Shown here one piece after another: positions 6,057 through 7,800 of a stretch of 7,800 bases of DNA. The position numbers and the translations under genes were made by a program. Source of the DNA: Thermobaculum sp042408415 (GTDB lineage Bacteria > Chloroflexota > Chloroflexia > Thermobaculales > Thermobaculaceae). The stretch lies in assembly GCA_042408415.1 (NCBI GenBank), contig JBHORE010000118.1, forward strand, positions 1 through 7,800, given 5' to 3'. Position 1 is the stretch's first letter. Each line of letters begins with the position of its first letter. The notes under the pieces are model-generated. The model worked only from the letters and a program-made list of their open reading frames with translations, ran no database searches and was not told where the DNA came from.

Positions 6057-6850
6057 TGAAGTCTTTTTGGTTCTAAGCTCACTTCTTCTTGGATAGATTC
6101 AATCAGTCTTAGGATAGCCTCATGATGACTTCCCTTCCAATAGATCTTCCCGCAACCACGGCATCTCTTGAATTCGTCGTAGTAAAGTACGGTCTTTGGC
6201 AGTAGAAGATGTATGATCTTGTGCTTAGGGACGTCTATCAGTAGATCATTACAGTGCGCACACCTACCGAAAGGATTGATCTTATCAAGCAGCTTGAACT
6301 GCTTTATCACCTCTACGATCTGCCTCTTTGGTTCGGTTTCTCTTACATAATAACCTCTGAAAACTATTTTTCTTTTCAAGAGCCCGATATCCCTTGTAAG
6401 AAGTATTCTGCCATCAGCCTTTGAGGCAAAAGCCAGATCCAGATCTGAAGAGTCAGGGTCATAGATAGTATCGAACCCTAGCATTCTAAGATAACCAGCC
6501 AATTTGCCCAGGTGAGCATCTAGAACAAATTTTGGATTTGGATCCGGGTCAGGCTTGAGATGGTACTCCAAAGATAAAGATCTGAATTCCGGATATACAC
6601 TTATCCTGTCACCACATTTTGGGATGTAGGAAAAATCTATGATGTCTCCATTAGCAACCAGCATGTCAACTTCAGTATGGGGTACACCCAAAGACTCTAC
6701 AAGGTCTTTGATCGAAGTCCTCCTGTTGAGATCTATCAGCCATTCTTGTTGTCTCTTGTCAGCAGGGAGAAAATCGTTTAGCTCCGCGTAGAATCTAAGA
6801 GTAACTTGACAAGGATTATTGTTATCTAGCGCATCAGGAAAGTTGCTCAT
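6047..6850 (-). CDS. Mut7-C protein: ubiquitin-like domain, PIN-like RNase fold and zinc ribbon
   Basis: This 267-residue soluble protein has the known Ub-Mut7-C plus Mut7-C architecture. Residues 14-88 form a beta-grasp/ubiquitin-like domain (TLRFYAELNDFL; VANGDIIDFSYIPKCGDRISVYP). Residues 107-190 are the Mut7-C domain of the PIN-like nuclease superfamily. Its conserved acidic residues include Asp111 in FVLDAHLGKLAGYLRMLGFD and Asp154 in ILLTRDIGLLKRK, with Asp136/Asp138 as further candidates. Residues 197-233 form a zinc ribbon with CAHC (197-200) and CRGC (230-233). The family is predicted to be an RNase, and the bacterial substrate is unknown. The ATG at 6850 has no visible Shine-Dalgarno and there is no better downstream start; it lies 23 bp after the exporter stop, so translation may depend on coupling. 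The ubiquitin-like domain lacks a C-terminal Gly-Gly tail because it is fused internally. Confidence 0.9.
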   Translation of the reverse strand: MSNFPDALDNNNPCQVTLRFYAELNDFLPADKRQQEWLIDLNRRTSIKDLVESLGVPHTEVDMLVANGDIIDFSYIPKCGDRISVYPEFRSLSLEYHLKPDPDPNPKFVLDAHLGKLAGYLRMLGFDTIYDPDSSDLDLAFASKADGRILLTRDIGLLKRKIVFRGYYVRETEPKRQIVEVIKQFKLLDKINPFGRCAHCNDLLIDVPKHKIIHLLLPKTVLYYDEFKRCRGCGKIYWKGSHHEAILRLIESIQEEVSLEPKRLQTS

Positions 6851-6873
6851 TAGAGCATCTGATTAGGCAGCTG

Positions 6874-7800
6874 CTAAGCCACCCCCATTAGGATACGCAC
6901 ATGATGGTTATAGAGATTTGCATAGTGACCACCCCGTGCCAGCAACTCTTCATGAGTACCATCCTCAACTATTCGACCTCTCTCAAGTACTATTATTCTA
7001 TCAGCGTTCCTGATCGTCGTGAGCCTATGAGCTATGATAATACTTGTTCGATTCTTTAGAATTCTCTGCAAAGCATCTTGGATTAGTGCTTCGGTAGCAG
7101 TATCTATGCTCGAGGTAGCCTCGTCTAGTACTAAAACGCCCTTAGGGCTGAGTGCTATAGCCCTAGCAAGTGACAGAAGCTGTCTTTGACCTATAGAAAG
7201 ATTCTCTCCACCTGGCTCGACCAGGGTATCGTACTTCTCAGGAAGCTGTTCTATAAACTCTGCAGCATTAGCTTGTTCCGCAGCTCTTCGAACCTCCTCA
7301 AAGGATATCGAGGAATCGTATAGCCGGATATTATCTGTAATCGTGCCTGCTATACATATAGGATCTTGAGGCACAACCGTGATGGCATGTCTAAGTTCAT
7401 CAAGTTTGAGTGTCCTTATATCTTTGCCATCTAGCAGGATCTGTCCCTTCTGGGGATCATAGAATCTTGCGAGTAGGGAAACCAATGAGCTCTTGCCAGC
7501 ACCAGTTGGACCCACAACTGCTACACTCTGTCCAGGCTTGATATGGAGGTTTATGCCCTTAAGTACAGGCTCCTCTGGGTTATAGCCAAAATAGACATCC
7601 CTGAATTCTATTTCTCCTCTTACCTCACCTAGAGGCACAGGCTTTTGAGGATCTTTAATCGAGGGCTCAACGGACAGGAGTCTAGCTACCCTTTCAGCCG
7701 CAGCTAGGGCTATCTGTACGTTGTTGTATTGCTCCGATAGTCTCAGGACAGGTTGGAACGCGCGCTCCGTGTACTGTACGAATGCCACGAGAACACCTAG
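6874..7800 (-). CDS. ABC exporter (MsbA/MdlB type), C-terminal part with ATPase domain (5' truncated by window edge)
   Basis: The frame is open to the right edge, so the start lies beyond 7800; the GTG at 7788 is internal. The visible 308 residues begin in the last part of the transmembrane domain (LVAFVQYTERAFQPVLRLSEQYN). The nucleotide-binding domain follows. Counting from the codon at 7788, it has Walker A GPTGAGKSS (93-101), Q-loop Gln141 in VVPQD, signature LSIGQRQ (197-203), Walker B GVLVLDEATS (217-226) with catalytic Glu223, and H-loop His254 in IAHRLTTIRNADRI. All catalytic residues are consensus, so this is an active site and not the degenerate half of a heterodimeric exporter. The signature has Ile in place of the second-position Gly, a common variant. 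Such proteins export lipids, peptides or drugs as dimers; the substrate cannot be told. It is the first visible gene of the - strand set. Confidence 0.93.
   Translation of the reverse strand, partial: LGVLVAFVQYTERAFQPVLRLSEQYNNVQIALAAAERVARLLSVEPSIKDPQKPVPLGEVRGEIEFRDVYFGYNPEEPVLKGINLHIKPGQSVAVVGPTGAGKSSLVSLLARFYDPQKGQILLDGKDIRTLKLDELRHAITVVPQDPICIAGTITDNIRLYDSSISFEEVRRAAEQANAAEFIEQLPEKYDTLVEPGGENLSIGQRQLLSLARAIALSPKGVLVLDEATSSIDTATEALIQDALQRILKNRTSIIIAHRLTTIRNADRIIVLERGRIVEDGTHEELLARGGHYANLYNHHVRILMGVA

Overview
The window looks like a gene-dense stretch of a thermophilic bacterial chromosome, most likely Chloroflexota-like (Thermobaculum/Thermomicrobia type). This is inference from protein style and codon use: many ATA and AGA/AGG codons, moderate GC, and an FtsX-permease/ATPase cassette of a kind I associate with that group. 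No rRNA or other taxonomic marker is present. Nearly every base is coding. The longest gap between genes is 76 bp, and I see no tRNA, rRNA, CRISPR array, insertion sequence or integration site.

The left part (about 1-5439, + strand) is one cassette. It holds the C-terminal part of an HlyD/MacA-type adaptor, cut by the window edge; a 965-residue double FtsX-type permease; two different LolD/MacB-type ATPases; and an 81-residue acidic protein of unknown function. The permease and the two ATPases are joined by ATGA overlaps, so they are almost certainly co-transcribed and translationally coupled. Together they look like a MacAB/YbbAP-like mechanotransmission or export machine in which one fused permease chain is served by two non-identical ATPases. 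The first ATPase carries a C-terminal AbrB/SpoVT-like hairpin domain, which is the most unusual thing in the window.

The right part (about 5436-7800, - strand) is a convergent three-gene set. In transcription order it holds the C-terminal part of an ABC exporter (truncated by the right edge), a Mut7-C protein (ubiquitin-like domain, PIN-like RNase fold and zinc ribbon), and a cupredoxin lipoprotein with a complete type-1 copper ligand set on a long Pro/Thr/Ser linker. The two gene sets meet tail to tail with a 4-bp overlap of their 3' ends.

I do not see a wholly new system. The points worth following are the ATPase-AbrB fusion with its asymmetric partner, the small acidic protein that has no lysine or arginine, and a perfect 9-bp inverted repeat that would hide the cupredoxin ribosome binding site.
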